Below are positions 14,559 to 21,240 of a DNA stretch of 21,240 bases, in pieces (the stretch's first letter is position 1; each line of letters starts with the position of its first letter). The notes beneath the pieces are model-generated. The model was given only the letters and a program-made list of their open reading frames with translations. It was not told the origin of the DNA and did not search any database. Made by a program: the position numbers and the translations under genes. The DNA is from an uncultured Clostridia bacterium (GTDB taxonomy: Bacteria; Bacillota_A; Clostridia; TANB77; CAG-508). Location: the NCBI GenBank assembly GCA_944390995.1, contig CALXSA010000022.1, positions 1-21,240 of the forward strand. Direction: 5' to 3'.

Positions 14559-14677
14559 AGCTGTTTTGTTTCAGCAATTCTTTTTCTCTCAGCTATTTTT
14601 TTCGTTTTAGCAATTACCTCTCATTTCCGCTTTCTTATTTTGGCAACTATCTTTCACTCTGCTATTTTTTCTTGGTT
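14541..14677. repeat. Four degenerate tandem repeats of about 33 bp at the murE 3' end
   Basis: Units start at 14541, 14573, 14609 and 14642, with lengths of 32, 36, 33 and about 36 bp. Each opens with (A/G)GCAA(T/C)T, continues with a pyrimidine-rich TCTTTTTCNC part and a CNGCT box, and ends in T-rich sequence. Units 1 and 2 share AGCAATTCTTTTTC exactly. The last unit runs into the end of murE, and the first overlaps the right arm of the palindrome. The gap 14411-14661 between mraY and murE contains only these repeats and the palindrome. Confidence 0.55.
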
Positions 14678-16149
14678 AATTCTTCCACTATCTTGCTTAC
14701 AATCTCCCTCTCGTCAAACGGATACTTCTTCTTGTTTATTTCTTGAGTTATTTCATGTCCCTTTCCCGCCAAAACAATCATGTCTTTCTTATTGGCCATT
14801 TTTATTGCCTTTCTAATAGCTTCTACTCTGTCTACTATACATTCATATTTTCCATTAGTAATTTTTATTCCCTTTTCTATATCGTCGATAATTGATTGTG
14901 GGTCTTCTGTTCTAGGATTATCTGATGTTAATATTGTATAATCAGCTACTCTGCCCGAAACTTCTCCCATCATAGGTCTTTTTCTCTTATCTCTGTCTCC
15001 TCCACAGCCAAATACTGAAATTACTCTGCCTCTTGTATATATTTTTACTGTAGATAATATCTTTTCCAAGCTTTCAGGAGTATGCGCATAGTCTATCATA
15101 ATTGTTAGCCCCAACTTGTTGTCTACGAGTTCACTTCTGCCTGGTACTCTTATATTTATTAATGCTTCTTTTATATTCTCGCTACTACAACCAAACTGCA
15201 TTGCCACTGCAATTGCAGCAATAGAATTATACACGCTAAATCTTCCTGGTATAGAGACCTTTACCCTTTCGTTTTTATCTCCTATTTTTACTTTGTAGTC
15301 AACATATTGGTTGGTTACTGTAATATCTTTTGCAAGTACATCGCAATGATTATCTATTCCAAAAGTTGTTATCTGGCATTCTGGCACAAGCTTAGGAACC
15401 ATAGATGCATACACATCATCAGCATTTACAAAACCTTTTTTGCACATTTTAAACAATTTTAATTTTGCGCCAAAATAGTCTTCAATATCTGCATGCTCTT
15501 TTGCACTTATATGGTCTTCTGCTAAATTTGTAAATATTCCATAATCGAAATCACATCCAGCTACTCTGTCTAACTTTAAACTTTGTGATGATACTTCCAT
15601 AACAATTACTTCGCACTTTTCTTCCACCATTTTGCTGAATATTTCTTGTAATTTCAAGCTTTCTGGAGTAGTTATATCATTATCTGCAATTTTTTTATCT
15701 CCAACATAAGATGCTACAGTCCCTATTAAACCTACTCTTATTCCTTGCTTTTCCAAAATGTCTCTTATCATATATGTTGTTGTTGTTTTTCCTTTTGTAC
15801 CTGTAACCCCAATAAGTTTCACCTTTTTAGATGGGTTCTTATAAAAGTTGCAAGCTGCTATAGCTAGAGCATATCTTGTGTCTTTTGTTAATACCAAAGT
15901 TATATCATCTGAGATTGTTTTTAGAATGTTTTTATCAACCTCATCCTCTTGAGCCATAATTACTTTTGCTCCATTTTTTATAGCTTCTTCAATATGCTCA
16001 TGACCATTAAAATCAAACCCTTTTATGGCAACAAACATATCTCCCTCTTTAACCTGCTTAGAATTATTTTGTATATTAGGAATGTCAATATCTAAATTCC
16101 CTTTCACTTTTAAGCCATCTAAGTTTGCTAAAATAGCTTTCAATTCCAT
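14662..16149 (-). CDS. murE: UDP-MurNAc-L-Ala-D-Glu--meso-diaminopimelate ligase
   Basis: MurE adds the third residue of the stem peptide in the cytoplasm using ATP. The 495-aa protein has the N-terminal MurNAc-binding domain, the ATP loop GVTGTKGKTTTTY (114-126), the lysine that is carbamylated in the family (Lys229 in YFGAKLKLF) and the C-terminal domain. DNPRTEDP (410-417) contains the DNPR motif that reads meso-diaminopimelate rather than lysine, so the wall is probably of the mDAP type. The start ATG (16147-16149) follows AAAGGGG by 11 bases; a TTG six bases earlier is possible. A promoter lies at 16195-16223. murF, often next to murE, is absent. Confidence 0.95.
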   Translation of the reverse strand: MELKAILANLDGLKVKGNLDIDIPNIQNNSKQVKEGDMFVAIKGFDFNGHEHIEEAIKNGAKVIMAQEDEVDKNILKTISDDITLVLTKDTRYALAIAACNFYKNPSKKVKLIGVTGTKGKTTTTYMIRDILEKQGIRVGLIGTVASYVGDKKIADNDITTPESLKLQEIFSKMVEEKCEVIVMEVSSQSLKLDRVAGCDFDYGIFTNLAEDHISAKEHADIEDYFGAKLKLFKMCKKGFVNADDVYASMVPKLVPECQITTFGIDNHCDVLAKDITVTNQYVDYKVKIGDKNERVKVSIPGRFSVYNSIAAIAVAMQFGCSSENIKEALINIRVPGRSELVDNKLGLTIMIDYAHTPESLEKILSTVKIYTRGRVISVFGCGGDRDKRKRPMMGEVSGRVADYTILTSDNPRTEDPQSIIDDIEKGIKITNGKYECIVDRVEAIRKAIKMANKKDMIVLAGKGHEITQEINKKKYPFDEREIVSKIVEELTKKK

Positions 16150-16194
16150 AAACAAGATTACCCCTTTCTCTTAACTTCAAAATATGCCGTTTAC

Positions 16195-16223
16195 ATTATA
16201 TACTTATTTTTTGTTTTTGTACA
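16195..16223 (-). promoter_or_regulatory. Probable internal promoter for murE
   Basis: The minus strand carries a perfect TATAAT (16195-16200) and TGTACA (16218-16223, 4 of 6) at 17 bp spacing. It lies between the PBP gene and murE and would let murE and later genes be transcribed apart from the division genes. Confidence 0.55.
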
Positions 16224-16249
16224 TAGTTTGACATTTTTTTCTTTATTTT

Positions 16250-18436
16250 TTAGTATTCAACCTTAACATGAGTACCTTCATAAATCTTAATTCCCGCTAC
16301 TGGAACCTGCTTTGTAACTACCTTTTCTGAAACATCTTTCTCTGTTTCATCATAGCTAATGCCAAGTCCAGCACTCTCTAACTCTTTTTTTGCTTCTGTT
16401 ATGTTCAAACCTGTAATATTTGGCACTTCAACTTCTTGCCTTACATCTTCCTCTGATAAATTATCTTTCTGTACTTCTAAATATGGTAGTATTTCTCCTA
16501 AAACCTGTGAGCCAATTGGTGCTGCCACACCTCCTCCTTGGTGTCCGCCTTCTCCTGTTGGGTTATAAAGTGTAATTAGCACAACCACTTCAGGGTCTGA
16601 TATAGGTGCCACGCCCACAAAAGATGTTACATACTTACCTGTATCTACCCCATCTTCAGATGTTCCTGTTTTTCCTCCAATAGAATATCCTGCTACTTGT
16701 GCATTTTTTCCCGTTCCTTCTGCTACAACCGACCCCATCATACTAAGTACACCTTCTGCTGTTTCTTTAGAAATCACCCTCTCAGTTTCCTCTACTGGAA
16801 CATCTGTTATTTCACCGGTTTGACTGTCTATTATTTGCTTTACTATACGAGGTTTTACATATGTACCTTTATTTGCTATTGTGCTTACAGCTGTAATCAT
16901 TTGTATTGGAGTTATTTCAAACCTTTGCCCAAATGAGATTGTAGCAAGTTCAACCGGTCCCACCTTATCCTCTTTTAAAAATATACTGCCCGCTTCTCCC
17001 GGCAAATCAATTCCAGTTCTTTTTAGTAACCCAAACTTTTCAAGATAATCATAATATTTGCTAACTCCAATTTCCTGACCTAGACCTATAAAAACCGGGT
17101 TGCAAGAATTCATAAGTGCCTGCCTTAGACTTTCTGAACCATGTGGGTTATAATATCTCCAACAACTAATTCTAACTCCCGCAATTGTTATTCCACCTGT
17201 ACAGCAAAATTCACCTTCCTTATCTGTTGTTGTTATTCCTTCCTCTAATGCCGCAGATGCTGTAATTAATTTGAATGTCGAACCCGGCTCATATGTGTCT
17301 GCTACCGCCTTATTTCTCCATACTTTTTGCATCTCTTTAACTTGGTCTGTTTCAGACATATTATCCCAATTTCCTTTTAATTCCTCTATTGTAGTTTCGT
17401 ATGGTTCGTTCAAGTTGTAGTTTGGATATCCTGCCATTGCTAAAATATCTCCAGTTTTTGGGTTCATTACAATAATGTTTCCACCATCTGTACACTCATT
17501 ATCTATACATGCCTCTTTCAAATATTTCTCAGCTATTCCCTGTATAGTCGCGTCAATGCTTAGCACTAAATCATTCCCATCAATTGCAGAGATATAGTTT
17601 TCTCCTTCGTTTTCAATCTCCCCGCCGTTTGCATCAGTTACTTTTGTAATTCTACCTTTTTCCCCTTGTAGTTCTTCTTCGTAGATTGCTTCTATTCCAT
17701 CTAATCCCTGATTGTCTGAACCGCAAAAACCTATAACCTGAGATGCTAAAGTATTGTATGGATAATATCTTTTTGTATCCTCATCAATATTTATTCCATT
17801 GCTTATATTATTAGCCTCCATCCATATTCTAAGCTCATCGGCCTTTTCCTTATCCACCCTTCTAACAATGGTCTCTATTGAAGAATTTTTCTTCACCCTT
17901 TTTAGAACCGTCTCATAGTCCAGGTCAAAAATATTGCTAAGAGCCTGTGCAACCTTTTCCTTATCTTCTTTTGCGATATTGTTAGGGTTTACTGTTATTG
18001 TATTTACAGTACTGCTTACTGCTAATATAGTTTTGCCTGTTGCATCATATATTGTCCCCCTTCTTGGGTTTACTGCCCTATCCAAACTTTGTTGTTCCAG
18101 CGCCATTTGTTTCAGTTCATCTCCCATAACAAATTGTATCCATGCAATTCTAACTATAAAAATAATTGCAACAAGAAAAACTGCTAATATCCAGTACTTC
18201 ATCCTCTTTCTTCTAGTTATCTCACTATGTTTTTCCTCTACTTTTGTATTATCCTCTTTAATTTGTTTTCTGTATTTTCTACTCTGCTTATTCTCTAGTT
18301 TCTTTTTTAATTTCTCTATATTTTCCTCTTTCTCCTGCTTAGTATTTTTCTTTAGTTTTAATAATTCTTTTTTGTTAAATCTTGAATTAAGCTCATTTCT
18401 GCTTTTGCTCACTTTTGCTTTTCGCGCCTTTCTCAT
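16250..18436 (-). CDS. Class B penicillin-binding protein with C-terminal PASTA domain (FtsI/SpoVD type)
   Basis: This transpeptidase cross-links septal peptidoglycan with FtsW and FtsL. Of 728 aa, residues 1-80 are cytoplasmic and very basic, rich in Lys and Glu (KKELLKLKKNTKQEKEENIE), followed by one membrane anchor (81-103). The dimerisation domain starts with RRGTIYDATGKTLAV-like sequence (125-140). The penicillin-binding site is complete: Ser386-Lys389 in EPGSTFK, Ser444-Cys-Asn446, and Lys589-Thr-Gly in GGKTGTSE. A PASTA domain (about 667-728) ends the protein. The basic tail is longer than in most homologues. The ATG at 18434-18436 is used; a TTG at 18442, better spaced from AAAGGGGG, is possible. 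The position after ftsL favours the divisome PBP; SpoVD is the alternative in a spore former. Confidence 0.93.
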   Translation of the reverse strand: MRKARKAKVSKSRNELNSRFNKKELLKLKKNTKQEKEENIEKLKKKLENKQSRKYRKQIKEDNTKVEEKHSEITRRKRMKYWILAVFLVAIIFIVRIAWIQFVMGDELKQMALEQQSLDRAVNPRRGTIYDATGKTILAVSSTVNTITVNPNNIAKEDKEKVAQALSNIFDLDYETVLKRVKKNSSIETIVRRVDKEKADELRIWMEANNISNGINIDEDTKRYYPYNTLASQVIGFCGSDNQGLDGIEAIYEEELQGEKGRITKVTDANGGEIENEGENYISAIDGNDLVLSIDATIQGIAEKYLKEACIDNECTDGGNIIVMNPKTGDILAMAGYPNYNLNEPYETTIEELKGNWDNMSETDQVKEMQKVWRNKAVADTYEPGSTFKLITASAALEEGITTTDKEGEFCCTGGITIAGVRISCWRYYNPHGSESLRQALMNSCNPVFIGLGQEIGVSKYYDYLEKFGLLKRTGIDLPGEAGSIFLKEDKVGPVELATISFGQRFEITPIQMITAVSTIANKGTYVKPRIVKQIIDSQTGEITDVPVEETERVISKETAEGVLSMMGSVVAEGTGKNAQVAGYSIGGKTGTSEDGVDTGKYVTSFVGVAPISDPEVVVLITLYNPTGEGGHQGGGVAAPIGSQVLGEILPYLEVQKDNLSEEDVRQEVEVPNITGLNITEAKKELESAGLGISYDETEKDVSEKVVTKQVPVAGIKIYEGTHVKVEY

Positions 18437-18549
18437 TGCCAACACCATTCCCCCTTTGAGGCACAAGCATTTCCCAGTTGCATTTAAAAGCGGAATTAAT
18501 TATCGATGCCTTTTAAATTTTTTCTTAAAACAATTTTATTCAGACAAAC

Positions 18550-18587
18550 AAAAAAAAGACTAAAATATCTATAATAATATTTTAATC
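18550..18587 (-). terminator. Hairpin with U8 directly after ftsL
   Basis: An 11-bp A/T-rich stem (GATTAAAATAT against ATATTTTAGTC, one G-U pair, 8-nt loop; 18558-18587) begins one base after the ftsL stop codon and is followed on the minus strand by CTTTTTTTTG. It has the form of an intrinsic terminator and would reduce transcription from ftsL into the PBP gene. The weak stem suggests partial read-through. The rest of 18467-18549 shows no clear promoter. Confidence 0.65.
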
Positions 18588-18588
18588 T

Positions 18589-19098
18589 TTACTTTCCTAA
18601 TATAGTATTTAACATCTTATTAACCCAGTCTCCATCTTCCTGAATTACTACTTCCTCACTCGCTGGCTCGACATAATCTTTCTTATCCAAACTTACATAT
18701 ACCTTTTGGCTGTTATCTAACTTTTGCATACCAAGTCTCTTTTCAGCCAATTTCTCAATATTGGTTAAATTCATATTGTTTTCAAGGCTTACTCTCAATT
18801 GCTCATTCTCTTTCTGTATTGCAGACAATTGAGTTTTCAAGCTCTCATTATGATTAAAACTTTCATTTATTAAAGAGTTCCTATAACTTATAACAAACAA
18901 CGCAGCAAATATTAATAGCACATAAATAATAGCTTTAATATGCGATTTAAGCTGAGCTTTTTGCTTTGTCTTGCTCGCCTTCTTACTTATCGTGGAAGTT
19001 TTCTTCCTTTGGTAATTTTCTCTAACTGGCTCATATTCTGGCTCTAGTTTTCTAGGGCTAGTCTCGTACTGGTATCTACTATACCTGTAATTTGCCAT
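18589..19098 (-). CDS. ftsL: Cell division protein FtsL
   Basis: FtsL is a small bitopic protein that joins FtsB/DivIC and activates the septal synthase pair FtsW-PBP. The 169-aa product has a basic cytoplasmic N-terminus (1-54), one membrane segment (AIIYVLLIFAALFVISY, 56-72), then a leucine-zipper-like coiled coil (about 75-110, LKTQLSAIQKENEQLRVSLE) and the NLTNIEKLAEKRLGMQKL segment usual for FtsL/DivIC. The cytoplasmic and C-terminal parts are longer than in short FtsL proteins. Sequence identity in this family is low, so the call also rests on position between rsmH and the PBP gene. The start ATG follows GAGGTGAG by seven bases. Confidence 0.85.
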   Translation of the reverse strand: MANYRYSRYQYETSPRKLEPEYEPVRENYQRKKTSTISKKASKTKQKAQLKSHIKAIIYVLLIFAALFVISYRNSLINESFNHNESLKTQLSAIQKENEQLRVSLENNMNLTNIEKLAEKRLGMQKLDNSQKVYVSLDKKDYVEPASEEVVIQEDGDWVNKMLNTILGK

Positions 19099-19174
19099 AA
19101 GTTATCTCACCTCTTTTCTTTAGAATTTTTTTATCATATGATATTATTTTTAATCGCAATTTTGCGATTATTTT

Positions 19175-20105
19175 TCAACCTCTTTCAAAAATTCTTAATT
19201 TAGCACTCCTACTTCTGCTGTTTTCCTCTTGTTCTTCCTTAGACGGAAGTATTGGCTTTTTCGTTATTATCCTGCCATATGAAGTATAATTGCATATACA
19301 ATATGGTAAATCTTTTGGGCAAGTACACTTTCCTTGAGCCTCTACAAAGGCCTCCTTAACTGCCCTATCCTCCAGTGAATGAAAAGTAATAATTGCTATT
19401 CTTCCATCTTCTTTAAGAAGTTTAATAGATTCTAATACCGTATTGTATAATGGTTTTATTTCATTATTAACCTCAATTCTTAAAGCCTGGAAAGTCCTTT
19501 TAGCTGGATGTCCATCTTTTTGCTTTGAAATAGGAATAGAATTTTTTATAATGTCCACAAGCTGCTCAGTAGTCTCTATTTTTCTCTCCTGTCTTGCCTT
19601 GCAAATATTTCTTGCAATCGCTTTAGAAAACCTTTCCTCACCATATTCCTCGAAAATCTTTGTCAAATCTTCTTCTGAATAGTCGTTTACTACATCTTCT
19701 GCTGTAAGTTCCTGCGACTTGTCCATTCTCATATCTAGCCTCGCATCTTGCATGTAACTAAACCCTCTGTTTTTTTCATCTAGCTGATATGACGACACTC
19801 CGAGGTCTAATAATATTCCATCAACCTTATCTATACCAAGTTCATCAAGTATTTCTCTAATTTCATCGTGATTTCCATGGATGTATTTCACGTTTTTGTA
19901 GTTTTTCAGTCTTTGTTTCGCAGCTTCCAGAGCTTCCTCATCCCTATCAATACCAATGAGAAGACCCTTCTCAGATAATCTTTTTACAATCTCCTCGCTG
20001 TGACCTGCTCCACCGCATCGTTCCGTCTACATAAATGCCATCTAGTTTGATATTTAGTCCTTCTATACATTCATTTAATAATACGCTTTTATGCTTAAAT
20101 TCCAA
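19175..20105 (-). pseudogene. rsmH: 16S rRNA (cytosine-1402-N4)-methyltransferase, frameshifted near the 5' end
   Basis: RsmH (MraW) uses S-adenosylmethionine to methylate N4 of C1402 at the 30S P site. The 5' part starts at a TTG (20103-20105), with GGGGTG six bases upstream and an in-frame TAG just before it. It reads [19 protein letters not shown]...GIYVDGTM and then leaves frame. Removing one base near 20015 restores [18 protein letters not shown], the glycine-rich AdoMet loop, and the frame then runs without a break through [17 protein letters not shown] and [18 protein letters not shown] to [14 protein letters not shown]. The repaired protein has 309 aa, the normal length. As written, translation from the start ends about 15 codons after the shift, and an internal start would lack the AdoMet loop. 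Either a real mutation or a base error; the rest of the gene shows no decay, which favours a recent event or an error. Confidence 0.9.
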
Positions 20106-20132
20106 TGACTACACCCCATAGAATATTTTATA

Positions 20133-20170
20133 GCATAATCAGTTGGTATGTTATTATACCAACTGTATGC
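20133..20170 (-). promoter_or_regulatory. Palindrome around a -10 box upstream of rsmH
   Basis: GCATA and CAGTTGGTAT (20133-20137, 20140-20149) pair with ATACCAACTG and TATGC (20156-20170), giving a 15-bp stem with a 2-nt bulge. The minus strand holds TATAAT at 20153-20158, in the loop and arm; the -35 at 17 bp is poor (TTTAAG). Transcription from it would start inside the palindrome, so a DNA operator is more likely than an RNA hairpin. Confidence 0.45.
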
Positions 20171-20241
20171 TATCTCTTAAATTACCTTATAGTAAGCTTT
20201 TTCATTAGTTTAACTTCAATCCTTTGTTCTTTATTTTTAAT

Positions 20242-20729
20242 TCTTTTGCTTTAGTACATATGTATTTTTAATATTTTCTCTGGTACTTTCACATTGATTT
20301 ACAATGCATTATCTTTTGTAAATGTTTTATGTATAAACAATCAACATTTCATCTTTTGAGCTGAACAAATCGACTTTATGTCGCTATTTGTTCTTGCCGA
20401 TTTGAGTTTCCGATTGAAATGAGGAAATCTCAAAGGCATTAGCGATTATAGCTCTTAGAAAATAGAAAATATAAATTTTCTATTTTCTAAGCATATCTTT
20501 TGTTTTATTAGCGCTTTTGTTAAATTTCTTTTATAATTTGTCTTTTGTTGTAATCTCATAATAATTTTATCTTTAGTTCTAAATTCTCACGTAATAATTT
20601 TTCTTTAGTTTGATTTAAAATTTGTCTTTAGTTTAACTTGTCCATTTTTCTTTTGTAAATAATTAATTTTTTCTTTTGTTTACAAATGAGGATTAAAAAT
20701 CTTTTGTACTTTATATTTTTATCTTTTGT
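20242..20729 (-). repeat. Array of AC(A/T)AAAGA units between mraZ and rsmH
   Basis: Read on the minus strand, the core AC(A/T)AAAGA recurs. The dense part has cores (plus-strand starts) at 20541, 20570, 20602, 20625, 20649, 20672, 20700 and 20722, 22-32 bp apart and most often 22-24. Looser copies lie at 20242, 20312, 20352 and 20495. The better units extend to ACWAAAGANAAATTATWA, so more than A-richness is shared. Spacings are not multiples of three and stops occur in all frames, so this is not a repeat protein. The 649-bp gap 20106-20754 holds this array, structured element copy 2 and the rsmH promoter palindrome, and no gene I can support. Confidence 0.55.
20363..20491. repeat. Structured element, copy 2: hairpin, hairpin, 18-nt core, hairpin
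   Basis: Plus strand: hairpin 1 is GAACAAATCGAC/GTCG-ct-ATTTGTTC (20363-20374 with 20380-20393). Hairpin 2 is TTTGAGTTTCC/GGAAA-t-CTCAAA (20401-20411 with 20423-20434). The core GGCATTAGCGATTATAGC follows (20435-20452). Hairpin 3 is a perfect 17-bp stem CTTAGAAAATAGAAAAT/ATTTTCTATTTTCTAAG (20454-20470 with 20475-20491). Order and contacts match copy 1 at 10117-10242, and only the core is conserved in sequence. It is embedded in the AC(A/T)AAAGA array. Confidence 0.65.
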
Positions 20730-20754
20730 TTTTATATAAACTTTTTAATAAAAG

Positions 20755-21186
20755 TTATATACCAAGCATTGTCATGTTTTCAGCAATTTCATCAGCTGAA
20801 ATATTTTCATCACTGTTGTACTTTTTCCATTTTTCCTTATTCCAAATTTCAATTCTGGTACCCACACCAATTATTGCAATTTCTTTTTCCATACCTGCAT
20901 ATTCTCTAAGGTTACCAGCAATTAGAAATCTGCCCTGTTTATCAATTTCGCACTCTGTCGCACCTGACAAGAAAAATCTTACGAAATCTCTTGCATTTTT
21001 GTTTGTAAGTGGAAGTGTTTTTAATTTTTCTTCAAAGTTGTTCCATTCAGCTTGTGAAAACCCAAATAAGCACCCATCAAGTCCTTTTGTAATTATGAAC
21101 TTTTCGCCTATATCTTCTCTTAGCTTAGCAGGCATTATCAATCTGCCTTTAGCATCTAGAGAATGTTCATATTCACCGATAAGCAC
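20755..21186 (-). CDS. mraZ: Transcriptional regulator MraZ
   Basis: MraZ is a ring-forming AbrB/SpoVT-fold DNA-binding protein that controls the dcw cluster from repeats upstream of its own gene. The 143-aa product has the standard length and two swapped-hairpin repeats, each with the DxxxR signature: DAKGR (11-15) and DKQGR (82-86). It starts [20 protein letters not shown] from a GTG (21184-21186), seven bases after GAGGTG. It is the first gene of the cluster, but rsmH follows only after 649 bp, far more than usual; the gap contains repeats and a possible promoter. The boxes at 21214-21239 are its likely operator. Confidence 0.96.
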   Translation of the reverse strand: MLIGEYEHSLDAKGRLIMPAKLREDIGEKFIITKGLDGCLFGFSQAEWNNFEEKLKTLPLTNKNARDFVRFFLSGATECEIDKQGRFLIAGNLREYAGMEKEIAIIGVGTRIEIWNKEKWKKYNSDENISADEIAENMTMLGI

Positions 21187-21213
21187 TTTGTTTCACCTCA
21201 CTCCATTTTTAAA

Positions 21214-21239
21214 CCACTTTCTACCACTTCTCTCCACTT
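21214..21239 (-). promoter_or_regulatory. MraZ operator: three AAGTGG boxes at 10-bp spacing
   Basis: The minus strand reads AAGTGG at 21234-21239, 21224-21229 and 21214-21219, exactly one helical turn apart, 28 bases upstream of the mraZ start codon. MraZ proteins are known to bind short G/T-rich direct repeats spaced 10 bp in front of mraZ, and AAAGTGN repeats in Mollicutes are very similar. The core promoter is probably beyond the window edge, and further boxes may follow there. Confidence 0.8.
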
Positions 21240-21240
21240 C

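Noticed and set aside
14386..14577. Frames spanning the murE-mraY gap, including an upstream extension of mraY
   Set aside because: They cross a long palindrome; mraY has a perfect ribosome binding site at its ATG at 14410.
17934..18563. Open frame on the plus strand, 209 codons, hydrophobic
   Set aside because: It is antisense to the N-terminal part of the PBP gene; apparent membrane segments come from complementing Lys/Glu codons.
20455..20559. 34-codon frame on the minus strand (MRLQQKTNYKRN...)
   Set aside because: It runs through the AC(A/T)AAAGA array into hairpin 3 of the structured element, has no good ribosome binding site and looks like chance in A-rich DNA.
20571..20660. Leucine-zipper-like frame on the minus strand (QTKEKLLRENLELKIKLL)
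   Set aside because: The only nearby ATG is followed by a stop after five codons, and there is no Shine-Dalgarno; the pattern arises from the repeat unit.
20541..20729. CRISPR array
   Set aside because: Units are short, degenerate and unevenly spaced, and there are no cas genes or true spacers.
1..21240. tRNA or rRNA genes
   Set aside because: No cloverleaf with a GTTCRANNC T-arm or conserved rRNA segment was found by eye in the intergenic regions.

Overview
The window is AT-rich and carries nearly all its genes on the minus strand. The gene content points to a low-GC Bacillota, most likely a Clostridia-class bacterium: a long-form (137 aa) S12, a folate-dependent TrmFO, a PASTA-tailed class B penicillin-binding protein, strong AGGAGG-type ribosome binding sites, and promoters with near-consensus TTGACT/TATAAT boxes. 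The genus cannot be told from this sequence alone.

Read in the direction of transcription (right to left), the window starts with a division and cell-wall (dcw) cluster: mraZ, rsmH, ftsL, a spoVD/ftsI-type PBP gene, murE, mraY, ftsW and murG (21186 down to 11020). Three in-phase boxes 10 bp apart lie directly upstream of mraZ and look like the MraZ autoregulatory operator. rsmH carries a one-base frameshift close to its 5' end. murF and murD are not in their usual places, and the cluster ends at a strong hairpin overlapping the murG stop codon. The genes make and flip peptidoglycan precursors (MurE, MraY, MurG), polymerise and cross-link septal wall (FtsW and the PBP, held by FtsL), and set cluster expression (MraZ).

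From about 10.8 kb to 9.7 kb is an accessory patch: a 104-aa hypothetical protein, two possible small ORFs, a structured repeat element, an orphan antitoxin-like gene and the wreck of its RelE/ParE-type toxin. Next come topA, a SNF2-family helicase without the usual SWIM zinc finger, trmFO, a coiled-coil protein of unknown function with its own strong promoters, and finally rpsL and rpsG of the str operon. topA and trmFO are often neighbours in Bacillota; here the helicase sits between them.

The unusual content lies between genes. (1) Two copies, 10 kb apart, of an element made of hairpin, hairpin, an 18-nt conserved core and hairpin; the stems differ in sequence but the layout is the same. 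(2) A family of palindromic elements of about 125 bp inside the str operon, two of them ending exactly at the stop codons of rpsG and rpsL. (3) A 138-bp MITE-like palindrome behind topA. (4) A 122-bp nested palindrome followed by degenerate tandem repeats between murE and mraY. (5) An irregular array of AC(A/T)AAAGA units between mraZ and rsmH. The first of these is the best candidate for something undescribed. No rRNA, tRNA, CRISPR array or intact transposase gene was seen.
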